Source of the DNA: CAWIJJ01 sp963836405
GTDB taxonomy: Bacteria; Acidobacteriota; Terriglobia; Bryobacterales; Bryobacteraceae
Length of the DNA: 64,000 nt
Direction of reading: 5' to 3'
Assembly (NCBI GenBank): GCA_963836405.1
Contig: CAWIJL010000005.1
Span: 561,410-625,409, forward strand
Shown: one piece after another, positions 26,949 to 35,548 of the stretch
How the letters are laid out: each line of letters starts with the position of its first letter
How positions within the stretch are numbered: the first letter of the stretch is position 1
Made by a program: the position numbers and the translations under genes
Notes under the pieces: generated by a model
The model's input: only the letters and a program-made list of their open reading frames with translations
Databases searched by the model: none
What the model was told of the DNA's origin: nothing

Positions 26949-27679
26949 GCGGAACGACGACGGCGCGGCCGCGGCGCGAAGAGATCGAAAAGCGAATCGC
27001 GGAATTGGGCGACTGGTTCCAGAATATCGAGCTGGACGGGGTACAGACGGCTCCGCATCATTTTCTGGGCGACTATCCGACGCTCAAGTGGCGCGCCTTC
27101 GAACATGCCATCCCGGCGGACCTGAGCGGAAAGACGGTGCTCGACATCGGCTGCAACGCCGGTTTCTATTCGCTCGAAATGAAACGGCGCGGCGCGGCGC
27201 GTGTGGTAGGAATCGATTCGGACCCGGTGTACCTGGCGCAGGCGCGCTTTGCGGCCGAGGTGCGGGGCGCCGACATCGAGTTCCGCCAGATGGATGTGTA
27301 CGACGTGGCGCGCCTCGGCGAGCGCTTCGACGTGGTGTTGTTCATGGGCGTTCTGTATCACCTGCGGCATCCTCTGCTTGCGCTGGACCTTCTGTGGGAG
27401 CACGTCGTCGGAGACATGCTGGTGTTCCAGTCTCTGATGCGCGGCAGCAAAGAGGTGGCGGTGGTGGAGGCGGATTACCCGTTTTCGGAACGCGGCATTT
27501 TCGAGCAGCCGGAGTATCCTCGGATGTATTTCGTCGAGAAGCGCTATTCGCACGACCCGACCAACTGGTGGATCCCGAACCGGGCGTGCGCGGAGGCGAT
27601 GCTGCGCAGCGCGGGCTTCGACATCGAACAGCACCCGGAGGAAGAGGTCTACATCTGCCGCCGGAGGCCCTCGCGATGA
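26945..27679 (+). CDS. SAM-dependent methyltransferase, TIGR04290-like
   Basis: 244 aa class I methyltransferase. N-terminal helical cap (ELGDWFQNIELDGVQT) then motif I VLDIGCNAGFYS near 66-77, the acidic residue of motif II in VGIDSDP, and FMGVLYHLRHP (post-I). This resembles the Rta_06860/TIGR04290 family. It sits between the nucleotidyltransferase and the permuted glycosidase with ATGA overlaps on both sides. The likely substrate is the same sugar intermediate handled by the radical SAM protein, by inference. Confidence 0.78.
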   Translation: MSGTTTARPRREEIEKRIAELGDWFQNIELDGVQTAPHHFLGDYPTLKWRAFEHAIPADLSGKTVLDIGCNAGFYSLEMKRRGAARVVGIDSDPVYLAQARFAAEVRGADIEFRQMDVYDVARLGERFDVVLFMGVLYHLRHPLLALDLLWEHVVGDMLVFQSLMRGSKEVAVVEADYPFSERGIFEQPEYPRMYFVEKRYSHDPTNWWIPNRACAEAMLRSAGFDIEQHPEEEVYICRRRPSR

Positions 27680-28560
27680 TCGAAGCGGCCATGCTCTGGA
27701 ACGAGCCGAACAACCTTTCGCACTGGAACTTCGAAGTGGACCCGGACTGGAGCCGGTACGCGGAGATGGTGAATCTGGCGGCGGATGCGGTTCGCGCGGA
27801 GAGTTCCCGGCTGCGGAGGGTGCTGGGCGGAATCTCTCCGATCGATCCCGGTTTTCTGCGAACCATGCAGCGGCTTTGCGTGCTGGGCCATGTGGATGTA
27901 GTGGCGGTGCACGGGTTTCCGCTCGATTGGAACCATTGGACGATCCACGAGTGGCCGGACAAGCTCGAGGAAGTGCGGGAAGTGACGGACCTGCCGCTGT
28001 GGGTGTCCGAAGTGGGGGTCTCGACGTTCGGGGCCGAGGAGGTGCAGGAGTTCGGGCTTCGGCGCACGGCGGAACTGCTGGCCGGCCGCGCCGAGCGGGT
28101 CCACTGGTACAGCCTTTACGACCTGCCGCGCGCGTGGCCGGCCACGACACGCCACCGTGAGGCGGAGGGCTCCTCCTACTACCGGCACTTCTACATGGGC
28201 CTGCTGCGTGAGGACGGCAGTCCGAAACTGGCGCTGAGGCAGTTCGCGGACTACACGCCCGAGTTCGGCATCTGCCAGTGGTTTCACTTCGAAGACCCCC
28301 GGCTGGACGACGCGGTCCGGATATTGAAGGACCTGGGCGTGCGCTATCTGCGAACGGGGCTGAGTTGGGCGGACAGTTTCCGGCCGAATGCGGAGGCGTG
28401 GTTCGACCGGCAGATGATGGCGCTTGACGGGTTCGAAACGACCGTTACTTTCTGCTTCACGCCCGAGCACCGGGGCATTCTTCCGAATCACACCAGCCCG
28501 CCCCGCGAGCCGCTCGAGTTTGCGGATTTCTGCGCGCGCATGGTGCGGCGGTACTCATAA
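27676..28560 (+). CDS. Glycosidase-like protein with apparently circularly permuted TIM barrel
   Basis: 294 aa. It opens directly at the acid/base strand (LWNEPNN, Glu10), continues through VAVHGF (76-81) and LWVSEVGVST (nucleophile position Glu112) to YMGLLREDGSPKL (173-185), and only then contains the segment that normally begins such a barrel: FGICQWFHFEDP, ILKDLGVRYLRTGLSWAD and FTPEHRGILPNHTSPP, ending FADFCARMVRRYS. Aligned with the fusion protein at 17886, residues 7-189 match its residues 121-297 and residues 198-292 match 14-112. Both catalytic Glu are kept, unlike the fusion. The ATGA overlap fixes the start. A truncated tandem is the alternative to permutation. Confidence 0.72.
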   Translation: MIEAAMLWNEPNNLSHWNFEVDPDWSRYAEMVNLAADAVRAESSRLRRVLGGISPIDPGFLRTMQRLCVLGHVDVVAVHGFPLDWNHWTIHEWPDKLEEVREVTDLPLWVSEVGVSTFGAEEVQEFGLRRTAELLAGRAERVHWYSLYDLPRAWPATTRHREAEGSSYYRHFYMGLLREDGSPKLALRQFADYTPEFGICQWFHFEDPRLDDAVRILKDLGVRYLRTGLSWADSFRPNAEAWFDRQMMALDGFETTVTFCFTPEHRGILPNHTSPPREPLEFADFCARMVRRYS

Positions 28561-28577
28561 GGCATAGTGTTGCTATT

Positions 28578-29069
28578 GTGCTCTGGTTTCGAGGCATCCT
28601 ATTCACGGTTCTGATCCCGGGGTTTATCGCCTTCTACGCGCCGCACGCCGTGGATCCGAATGCGCACCGGCGGGGCGGCGCGTGGGATCTGGGCTGGATC
28701 CTGGTGGTGGCCGGAGCCGCGGTGTATTTCGCCTGCCTGTTCCGTTTTCTCGCTGCCGGTGGAACGCCCGCGATTTTCTTTACGCGGCCTTTTCGCTTTC
28801 TGATCGGCGAGGAGCCGGGGTCCATGGTGTCCAGCGGGTTGTACCGGTACTCGCGAAACCCGATGTATCTTGGAGTGCTGATGGCCATATTCGGGCAGTC
28901 CATTGTGTTCGGCTCGCCATGGCTGGCGCTCTACGGGTGCGCCGTCTTCGTCTGCTTTCACCTGGTGGTGATTCTTCTGGAGGAGCCGCATCTGCGCGGC
29001 GTACTCGGAGCGAGCTATCGGGAATACTGCCTCCGTGTGCCGCGCTGGTTCGGGCCGGCTAAATCCTGA
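28578..29069 (+). CDS. Isoprenylcysteine carboxyl methyltransferase-like membrane protein
   Basis: 163 aa, GTG start. Four to five hydrophobic segments and the ICMT/PEMT signature GLYRYSRNPMYLG (about 92-104) and EEPHLRGVLGASYREYC near the C-terminus, which form the SAM site. Bacterial members methylate small molecules or lipids rather than prenylated proteins. It follows the cluster by 17 bases and may belong to it. It ends convergently with the oxidoreductase gene (11-base overlap). Confidence 0.8.
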   Translation: MLWFRGILFTVLIPGFIAFYAPHAVDPNAHRRGGAWDLGWILVVAGAAVYFACLFRFLAAGGTPAIFFTRPFRFLIGEEPGSMVSSGLYRYSRNPMYLGVLMAIFGQSIVFGSPWLALYGCAVFVCFHLVVILLEEPHLRGVLGASYREYCLRVPRWFGPAKS

Positions 29070-30366
29070 TCAGGTCCCAGGGCTTGCGGAGCGTGCGGGT
29101 GAGGAGGGCCGAGGCATCCGGGGCGCCGGTGAAATCCTCTTTTTGCGCGTCCCAGTGGAGCTTCTTCCCGGTTTTGTACGCGATGTTGCCGAGCAGGGCC
29201 ACGCTGGTGGAGCGGTGGCCGGTTTCGATGTCGGCGTTGGGCGCGCGCCGGGTGCGGACCGCGTCCACGAAATCGGCGGTGTGGGCCTTGGTCGGCTCCT
29301 CCACGTTCTCCCAGAAACGTTTCACTGGCGAGCCCTGTTCGGGATAAACTTCCCAGCCGATGCGTTCGGCGAACAGCGTGGCTTTGGTGCCGTAAAAGGC
29401 GATGCCGTTGGGCTGATCCCACTCTCCGCGGGCATTGTAATAGCGGTGCCCGGGCGTGCGGCCGCCCATGCCGTACCCATTTAAATTGCAGCCTTCGTAG
29501 GCCGCGACGAAATTATCGTACTCGTAGGTTACCGTAAGCAGGTCGGGCGTTTCGCGGCCGTCCTTCATCGCGTACAGGCCGCCCGATGCGGAGATGGTCT
29601 TTGGCGCGGTGACCCCCATGATCTGCTGCATGGTGTCCAGACGGTGGTTGCCGAAATCGGTGATGTAGCCGCCGGAGTAGTCCCAGAAGTAGCGGAAAGT
29701 GGAGAGGAAGCGATTAGGGTTGAAAGGAACTTTTGGCGATGGTCCGAGATACATGTCCCAGTCGAGACCCGCGGGCGGCGCGGAGTCGGGCTTGCGGCCG
29801 ATTCCGTTGGGGGTCTGGTTGGCGAAGTTCCACACGCGCACGAATTTCACGTCGCCGATCTCGCCGCTCTGAATCATTCCGGCGATTTTGCGGAAATGCG
29901 GCGCGGAGCGGTGCTGGGTGCCCACCTGCACGATGCGGTTATAGCGGCGCGCGGCCTGTACCATGGCGCGGCCTTCGCGTACGGTGAGGGATGTGGGTTT
30001 CTCGACGTAGACGTCCTTGCCGGCCTCGCAGGCGAGTACGGCGATCGAAGCGTGCCAGTGGTCGGGCGTGGCGATATGGACGGCATCGACGTCCTTGAGT
30101 TCGAGCAGCCGGCGGAAGTCGGAGTACGTGCGGGCATCGGGCCCGGCCCACTGGGCGGCAATCCGCGCGTTGGTTTCGTAAACGTCGGCGACGGCGGTGT
30201 AGGCGACGCCGGGCGCTTCGCGCATGAGGCGAGCCACGGCGCGGCCTCGTCCTCCGCAGCCGATGAGGCCAATGCGGAGTTGGTCGCCCGCGCCCAGCAC
30301 GCGCGATGCGGACAGCGCGCCGGCGACGAAAGCGCGGCGACCGAGGTGTCCTTGTAAGTTAGACAT
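29059..30366 (-). CDS. Gfo/Idh/MocA-family oxidoreductase, probably Tat-exported
   Basis: 435 aa. The start at 30366 (MSNLQGHLGRRAFVAG) gives a Tat-like RR signal; an upstream frame to 30570 has no site. NAD-binding GLIGCGGRGRA near 33-43, the CEAGKDVYVEKPTS block with the conserved Lys-Pro pair, and the C-terminal substrate half (YITDFGNHRLD, YEGCNLNGYGMGG). This is the secreted glycoside-oxidoreductase branch found in many copies in Acidobacteria and Planctomycetes. Substrate unknown. It lies 5 bases after the PPK2 gene in the same direction. Confidence 0.85.
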   Translation of the reverse strand: MSNLQGHLGRRAFVAGALSASRVLGAGDQLRIGLIGCGGRGRAVARLMREAPGVAYTAVADVYETNARIAAQWAGPDARTYSDFRRLLELKDVDAVHIATPDHWHASIAVLACEAGKDVYVEKPTSLTVREGRAMVQAARRYNRIVQVGTQHRSAPHFRKIAGMIQSGEIGDVKFVRVWNFANQTPNGIGRKPDSAPPAGLDWDMYLGPSPKVPFNPNRFLSTFRYFWDYSGGYITDFGNHRLDTMQQIMGVTAPKTISASGGLYAMKDGRETPDLLTVTYEYDNFVAAYEGCNLNGYGMGGRTPGHRYYNARGEWDQPNGIAFYGTKATLFAERIGWEVYPEQGSPVKRFWENVEEPTKAHTADFVDAVRTRRAPNADIETGHRSTSVALLGNIAYKTGKKLHWDAQKEDFTGAPDASALLTRTLRKPWDLIRI

Positions 30367-30371
30367 AGAAG

Positions 30372-31181
30372 CTACTCGAAATGAATCTGACTGAGGTCGG
30401 CGGTCGCCTTCGGGTAACTGAGCTTCATGCTCTCCAGCGTATCCACCAGCACCTCGGAAACAGCCAGGTTGCGGAACCACTTCCGGTTGGACGGAACGAC
30501 GTACCAGGGCGCTTCGGCGGTGCTGCACTTGCGGAGGACAGCCTGGTAGGCATCGATGTACTGATCCCAATACTCGCGCTCTTTCACGTCGCCCATGTTG
30601 AACTTCCAGTTCTTCGTCTTGTCGTCCAGCCGCTCGCGGAAGCGTTTGGCCTGTTCCTCCTTACTAATGTAAAGCAGGAACTTGACGATGGTGACGCCGT
30701 TATCGGCGAGCATGTGCTCGAAATCGTTGATGTGGCGGTAGCGCTTCTGCCACACGGACTTGGGGACGATGTCGTGGACGCGGACGACGAGCACGTCTTC
30801 GTAGTGGGAGCGGTTGAAGATGCCGATCTTCCCGCGTTCGGGAATGGCCTTGTGGATGCGCCACAGGTAGTCGTGGCGGGTCTCTTCACCTTCCGGCACC
30901 TTGAAGGCGGTGACCTCCACACCCTGGGGATTGAGCCCGGTCATGACATGACGGATGGTGCCATCCTTGCCGCCCGCATCGATGCCTTGCAGGACCACCA
31001 GGAAAGCGCGCTGCGATTCGGCATAGAGCAGGTACTGGAGAACCGAGAGCCGCTCCAGGTTTTTAGCGAGCTGCTTTTCGGCCTCATGCTTATTCACGCC
31101 GTGGGTCGCTTCCGGATCGACGTCCTGAAGCTTGTAGTTGGAATCCGGCGGGACGAGCAGCTTCTCGATGAAAGACTTCAT
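30372..31181 (-). CDS. ppk2: Polyphosphate kinase 2 family protein
   Basis: 269 aa. Transfers phosphate between polyphosphate and nucleotides. Walker A GIDAGGKDGT near residue 67, the lid module and Walker B NRSHYEDVL near 125, and the RRY-like RYRHINDFE. The length and single-domain form fit the class I/III polyphosphate:AMP/ADP phosphotransferase group (PPK2_rel). It is downstream of a broken TIGR03435 gene whose reading runs over its start by 92 bases. Specificity for AMP, ADP or GDP cannot be given. Confidence 0.88.
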   Translation of the reverse strand: MKSFIEKLLVPPDSNYKLQDVDPEATHGVNKHEAEKQLAKNLERLSVLQYLLYAESQRAFLVVLQGIDAGGKDGTIRHVMTGLNPQGVEVTAFKVPEGEETRHDYLWRIHKAIPERGKIGIFNRSHYEDVLVVRVHDIVPKSVWQKRYRHINDFEHMLADNGVTIVKFLLYISKEEQAKRFRERLDDKTKNWKFNMGDVKEREYWDQYIDAYQAVLRKCSTAEAPWYVVPSNRKWFRNLAVSEVLVDTLESMKLSYPKATADLSQIHFE

Positions 31182-32137
31182 TGGGGACTATTCTGACACG
31201 TCCGGCCTGCTGCTGGACGCTCTGGAACTGCCGAATTTTCCCGCGGCTCCCGTAGTTTTCCGTTGGCAGCCTTTCGATGTGGTCGATCACCAGCGCCTGG
31301 ACAGTGGCCTTCTTCGGCTGGAGCCTGAGGCCTAACTGCTCCTGGACGGCGGACATCAGGGAGGGTCCGGCATCGAGTTCCGGCGAAGGCAAGGCGTGGC
31401 CTTCCACCGGGGCGGCCGATGGGACGGGATGCCATTCAGTCACCCACATCAGATCCACGTCGTATTTGCCCTTCAGTCCGGTCGCGTCGACTACCGGGCA
31501 ATTCAACTGGTTGCCCAGCATATTCGCGATCTGCTCCGCCGAGTAATCGGGCGCGATCCAACGGGCGCGGCCGTTCATCATCGCCATGCCGTACCGGCCC
31601 GGGGGAAGAATCGGGTAACCGTCCTTGTCTCTGGGCGGCGGGCCGGGCGGAGGCGGCGGTCCCGGCTCGGGAGTTTCTTTCGGCGGCTGCGACTCTTTCA
31701 TCTTCAATCCGCCCTTTGCCAAAACCAGTTCATAGCCCTGCGTTTCTTTCGGCCTCGAAGTGAAGAGCGAGCTTGAATCGCTCCTCGAGGAGGTTCTGCT
31801 GCATCTGGCGGAACTGCTCGCGCGTGGTCCCTTCCGGGACATTGACAGCGATGTCGAACCGGTCTGAAAAGTCGCCAATCTCCGGCATCTGGTAGCGCCT
31901 GAGATCGTAGGCCATGCTGACCAGGTTGGCTACGGACATGTTCTGGCATGTCCAGCGGCCAGGATCCCGGCTGCCCGGACCGCCGCTGCATCCCACCCGC
32001 ACTCCGACGTTGGGGTCGCGCGGCGCGGACGGCTTGATCGAGGCCACTTCGAATGACGGCGCCGGGCCGGCCGGCTGGCTGTCGGCAACGCTGCACGCGA
32101 GCAAGGCGAGGCAGGCACGAACGACGCGTAGAGTCAT
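31090..32137 (-). pseudogene. Frameshifted TIGR03435-family protein
   Basis: Two frames together give one TIGR03435-type protein. The first part (32137-31756; MTLRVVRACLALLAC signal, FEVASIKPS, then FRQMQQNLLEERFKLALHFEAE) stops after a few wrong residues. The rest (from about 31750; KETQGYELVLAKGGLKM ... APDYSAEQIANML ... VVDATGLKGKYDVDL ... VIDHIERLPTEN) continues in the +1 frame. The shift lies in 31741-31756, near a short A-run. The normal end near PTEN also seems lost, since the frame runs on into ppk2. The family is large in Solibacter-like genomes. A real mutation or a sequencing error are both possible. Confidence 0.75.
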
Positions 32138-32208
32138 GAGCAACCCTTCTGGGAAGAGTATACTTCGGCGGGGAGAGCCGCGGACCGGCGACGGCCCGCG
32201 GCGGAGAC

Positions 32209-33660
32209 TCAGTTACCCGGCCGCCCGAAAGCGGGTATCGAGGTGAAGGCCGTCCCGTTGAAGCGGAGGCCCAGAACCGAGATGTTTCCGGTGGGAGTTG
32301 AGGTGGTCTGCACCGGTACGGTGAAACTAGCGGTGCCTTGCTTGCCCACGATTCCGCTCAGCCCGGGAAGGGAGCGCAGCGCCGTCGCGGTTTTGCTTTT
32401 CGCGGCCAGGGGCAGGGAAGACGTCCCAATCACATTGCCCTCGAGATCGGTGACGGTAACAGTTACGGTGGTGGCCACGGAACTGGGGTTCACGATGGCG
32501 ACGCCGGTGACGAACTTCGATTCGTCGTAAACAAATGCCGCGCCTTTGGCTCCGGCGCCGGTAAGTTGCACGACGGCTTCCTGGTCGGGAACGCCGGCAA
32601 CCGACTGCCGGAAAACTCCGTAACTGTTGATTCCGGGCGGCAGCACCAACGAGACATAGCCTTGCGCCAGTGACCCTGTATCGGGCGCTTCGATGATGGT
32701 GGAGGCTCCCGGCGCAAGCGCGATCGTCTTTGAGGCGGAGCCGACCGATGGGACGATCGGGGGACTCCCGTTATCGGCAATGAAATTAACCGGAAAGGTT
32801 ACCGGATTAGTGCCGGCATTGGTGAAGTAAATGGCCGAGTACCAGCCTCCGCCGAATGCGAATTGTCCGAGGATGCGTTTGAAGCCTTCGGCATCCTCGG
32901 CGAGTTGGAGTATCTGCGCCGCAGTCAGCGCCTTCGGAAGGATCGCAACATCGTTCACGTTGCCTTCGAAAGGCGAGTCCGGATTCGTGAGTCCCCCGAT
33001 GGTGAAGGGCGCGGTGTTGACGAACGGGTTACCGCCGAGGGCATCGACTGCTGTGGTAGTGGCAACGGCGACTCCGTCGACGTAGAGGTGAACGCCGTCC
33101 GCCGTGCCGCTGCCATCGTAAGTGAAGGCAACAAAATGCCACCCGCCGTCGTTCACCGAAGAGGTGCTCTCAACCGCGAGAGCTGGCTTTGCAGCCGCGC
33201 CGCAGAATAGCAGGAGCCGGCCTCCGCCGCGCGGTGCGGCGAGATCGCCATTGTCTATGCCAAACGCCCAGCCGGTCTCGTTGGCGGGATTGTACTTCGC
33301 AACAATCGCCATGGTGCCGAGTCCCTGGTTCGCGGTCCTGATCCAGGCCAGCACGGTGGCCGGCTTACGGGCGTCGAAGTCGAAGGCCGCGCTGGGTGGA
33401 AAGGAGACGAACTGGTGGTACGCGCTGGTGAAGGCGGCGGCCGGGCTCGCCGCGGTACCGAGCGGATTGACAAAGCCGGTGAAGGTGATGCCGTTCACGA
33501 TGGTGCCGTTGATGCCGCGGCCCGACGAATCGTTGGCGTTACCGTGCAAGGGCCAATAACCGTCGGGGTTCAAAGCCACCAGATCGGTTGCAAATTGGGT
33601 TTGTGCCGCCAGCAAGGGAGCCAGGGACAGCACGAAAAGTAAGCGCGCGGTAAGTTTCAT
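32209..33660 (-). CDS. Secreted LamG/concanavalin-A-like protein
   Basis: 483 aa. Signal peptide (4-19), then a LamG-3-type jelly-roll domain (about 25-250; NPDGYWPLHGNANDSSGRGING, WHFVAFTYDGSGTADGVHLYVDG, NVNDVAILPKALTAAQI). The C-terminal 230 residues are beta-rich with repeated ITNAG/SSVATTVTVTVTD patterns, a Solibacter-type secreted module that may be an Ig-like stalk. No catalytic motif. Probably a glycan-binding surface protein. Confidence 0.72.
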   Translation of the reverse strand: MKLTARLLFVLSLAPLLAAQTQFATDLVALNPDGYWPLHGNANDSSGRGINGTIVNGITFTGFVNPLGTAASPAAAFTSAYHQFVSFPPSAAFDFDARKPATVLAWIRTANQGLGTMAIVAKYNPANETGWAFGIDNGDLAAPRGGGRLLLFCGAAAKPALAVESTSSVNDGGWHFVAFTYDGSGTADGVHLYVDGVAVATTTAVDALGGNPFVNTAPFTIGGLTNPDSPFEGNVNDVAILPKALTAAQILQLAEDAEGFKRILGQFAFGGGWYSAIYFTNAGTNPVTFPVNFIADNGSPPIVPSVGSASKTIALAPGASTIIEAPDTGSLAQGYVSLVLPPGINSYGVFRQSVAGVPDQEAVVQLTGAGAKGAAFVYDESKFVTGVAIVNPSSVATTVTVTVTDLEGNVIGTSSLPLAAKSKTATALRSLPGLSGIVGKQGTASFTVPVQTTSTPTGNISVLGLRFNGTAFTSIPAFGRPGN

Positions 33661-33756
33661 AGTCCTCTCCGAGTTTTTACAGAGTGTACACCAGCTAAAG
33701 CGGAGAGCCAGAGTAAAATGGGACAGTTACTTTGTAAGGAAATACCCCGATCCGGT

Positions 33757-35517
33757 TTACGTGGAGTGCTCGAGCAGCGAGTTACTCCAGATGTACCAGG
33801 CGTTATGGGGGCTCCAGTATTCGGCGGTACGCCAGTCCAAGCCGTACTCTGTATCGAGGATAGGCTCGTCTTTGGCGTTGCCCGCAATCCCGTTCATGAT
33901 GCCTCCCGGAATCAGGCCCACGAAGCGGGAGTGGGGATAGGGATTCCGCATGCCTTCTCCCGTCATCAGGCACGCGCCGAAGGGGTTGGCGCCCATGACC
34001 CACTCGAGCTGGCTGTAGGCAAGGTCGCGATAGCGGGGCTGTTTGAAAGCGGCGGCGGCCATGGCGAACAGCAGGGCATAACACTCGAGGTGCGAAGTCA
34101 TGCCGAGCCACCAGGATTGTTTGCGGACGGGCATGAAGTAGCGGTACGTGAGGTCTCCGGCAAGCGGGCGGTAGAGTTCCTGCGTGGGAGAGCCTTGGAA
34201 GACGCCGAACGGCATGATGTCGTACGCGGTGAGCGCGGCCATGGGAAGGGCGTAGCTTTCCAGGTGGAGACGGACGGCGTCACGCCAGCGGCCCGCGTCG
34301 GGGTGCTCGGAAAGATCGGAGGCGGCTTCGAGGAGGGCTATTCCGGGGAGCGCGGAATGGACGGCGTCGGTGTAGGGGGCCGAGCCATCCTCGCCGGCGC
34401 GCCAGAAGCCGCGGATTTCCTGCTGGGATCCCATGAAGGTCGTGTTTTGCAGGGCCAGCAACCGGTTGGCGGTTTGAGCGGCCGTGGTTTGAATGTCGCC
34501 GCTGCGCGTGGCGCGGGCGAGTTCGAGCGCGGCCAGCGTCCACCAGGAGAGGTCGCGCGCGGAGCCGGAATTGCGATCGGCGGCATGCCAGCAGCGGCTG
34601 GCGGCGTCGAGACAGGTCTTGGCGTAGGGCGCGTCGGATTCGCGCAGCGCCTGGTAGAGCATGGCCTGGAGGGTGATGAAGATGGCTTGGTTCATGCCGC
34701 GCTTGGCGGGATTGATGTAGCGGTCGTCCGGAGTTCCCGGTCTGTTGTCGGTCCAGTGGTTGTCGCTGTTGTCGCCGTTGACTCCGCCGGCGGTGTCTGC
34801 GAAAACCAGGCCGTCGGTGTCCTGCATTTTGAGGAAGTAGCGGTTGCCCCAGCGGACTTCTTCATAAATGGGAGCGAGTCCCTGTCCGGCGGCATCCCAG
34901 CCTTCGCCCAGGTTGCGGGCCAGGCGCAGGAGGGCGATGCCATTAAGCATCGTGACGTCCATCCACTTGCGCAGGTCCCCGGCATCGTGCCAGCCTCCGG
35001 TGACGTCGAGGCGCTGGCCGTTGTCGCGGCGGCGCGCATCGTCCAGGTGGCAGGCCGGGTGGACATTGGGAACCGCCACGCCGCAGCGCTGGTAGCGGTA
35101 GTAGCCGACGGCTTTGGGCAGCGTGCGGCGCCAGACGTCGGGCCGGATGAAAAACGGCACCGAGCGCTCGTCATCGACGCTGACCTGGAACATGCCCTCC
35201 CGTTCGATATCGCTGAAGTCGCCCGTGTAGCACGTGATGACACCGGAAGCATGCCGCTTGAGCGGCCGGGTCTGGCGCAGCAGGGAGGATCCGCCGCCAA
35301 TTTCGCGCACCGTAAATTCTTCGGGCGGGAAGTCTCCGGCATATCGCACGATGACCTGTTTGCGGGCCTTAGGGGTGAAGCCGAGGTGATTGAGCGCGAT
35401 GGCTGGCAACTCGCCCGGACGCATCGTTTCGACGGGTTCCGGCCGCGCCGGAGTTTGCTGGCCGGAAAGCAGGATCGGCGTGGACACGCCCAGGGAAAGA
35501 AAGCCGCGGCGTCTCAT
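33757..35517 (-). CDS. Glycoside hydrolase family 9 (endoglucanase-like), Tat signal
   Basis: 586 aa. Tat-like signal RRRGFLSLG, an N-terminal Ig-like CelD_N domain (ALNHLGFTPKARKQV), then the (alpha/alpha)6 GH9 domain: CHLDDAR and GGWHDAGD, which contains the catalytic Asp; the LDYA-like aromatic segments; YPHSRFVG and the late TAEYWSPHNAWY segment carrying the likely proton-donor Glu. Length is normal for an Ig-GH9 enzyme. Targets beta-glucans such as cellulose or xyloglucan oligosaccharides. It suits a soil polysaccharide degrader. Confidence 0.85.
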   Translation of the reverse strand: MRRRGFLSLGVSTPILLSGQQTPARPEPVETMRPGELPAIALNHLGFTPKARKQVIVRYAGDFPPEEFTVREIGGGSSLLRQTRPLKRHASGVITCYTGDFSDIEREGMFQVSVDDERSVPFFIRPDVWRRTLPKAVGYYRYQRCGVAVPNVHPACHLDDARRRDNGQRLDVTGGWHDAGDLRKWMDVTMLNGIALLRLARNLGEGWDAAGQGLAPIYEEVRWGNRYFLKMQDTDGLVFADTAGGVNGDNSDNHWTDNRPGTPDDRYINPAKRGMNQAIFITLQAMLYQALRESDAPYAKTCLDAASRCWHAADRNSGSARDLSWWTLAALELARATRSGDIQTTAAQTANRLLALQNTTFMGSQQEIRGFWRAGEDGSAPYTDAVHSALPGIALLEAASDLSEHPDAGRWRDAVRLHLESYALPMAALTAYDIMPFGVFQGSPTQELYRPLAGDLTYRYFMPVRKQSWWLGMTSHLECYALLFAMAAAAFKQPRYRDLAYSQLEWVMGANPFGACLMTGEGMRNPYPHSRFVGLIPGGIMNGIAGNAKDEPILDTEYGLDWRTAEYWSPHNAWYIWSNSLLEHST

Positions 35518-35548
35518 GACACGACTGATGGTAGCGCCGTGCGCGGTC

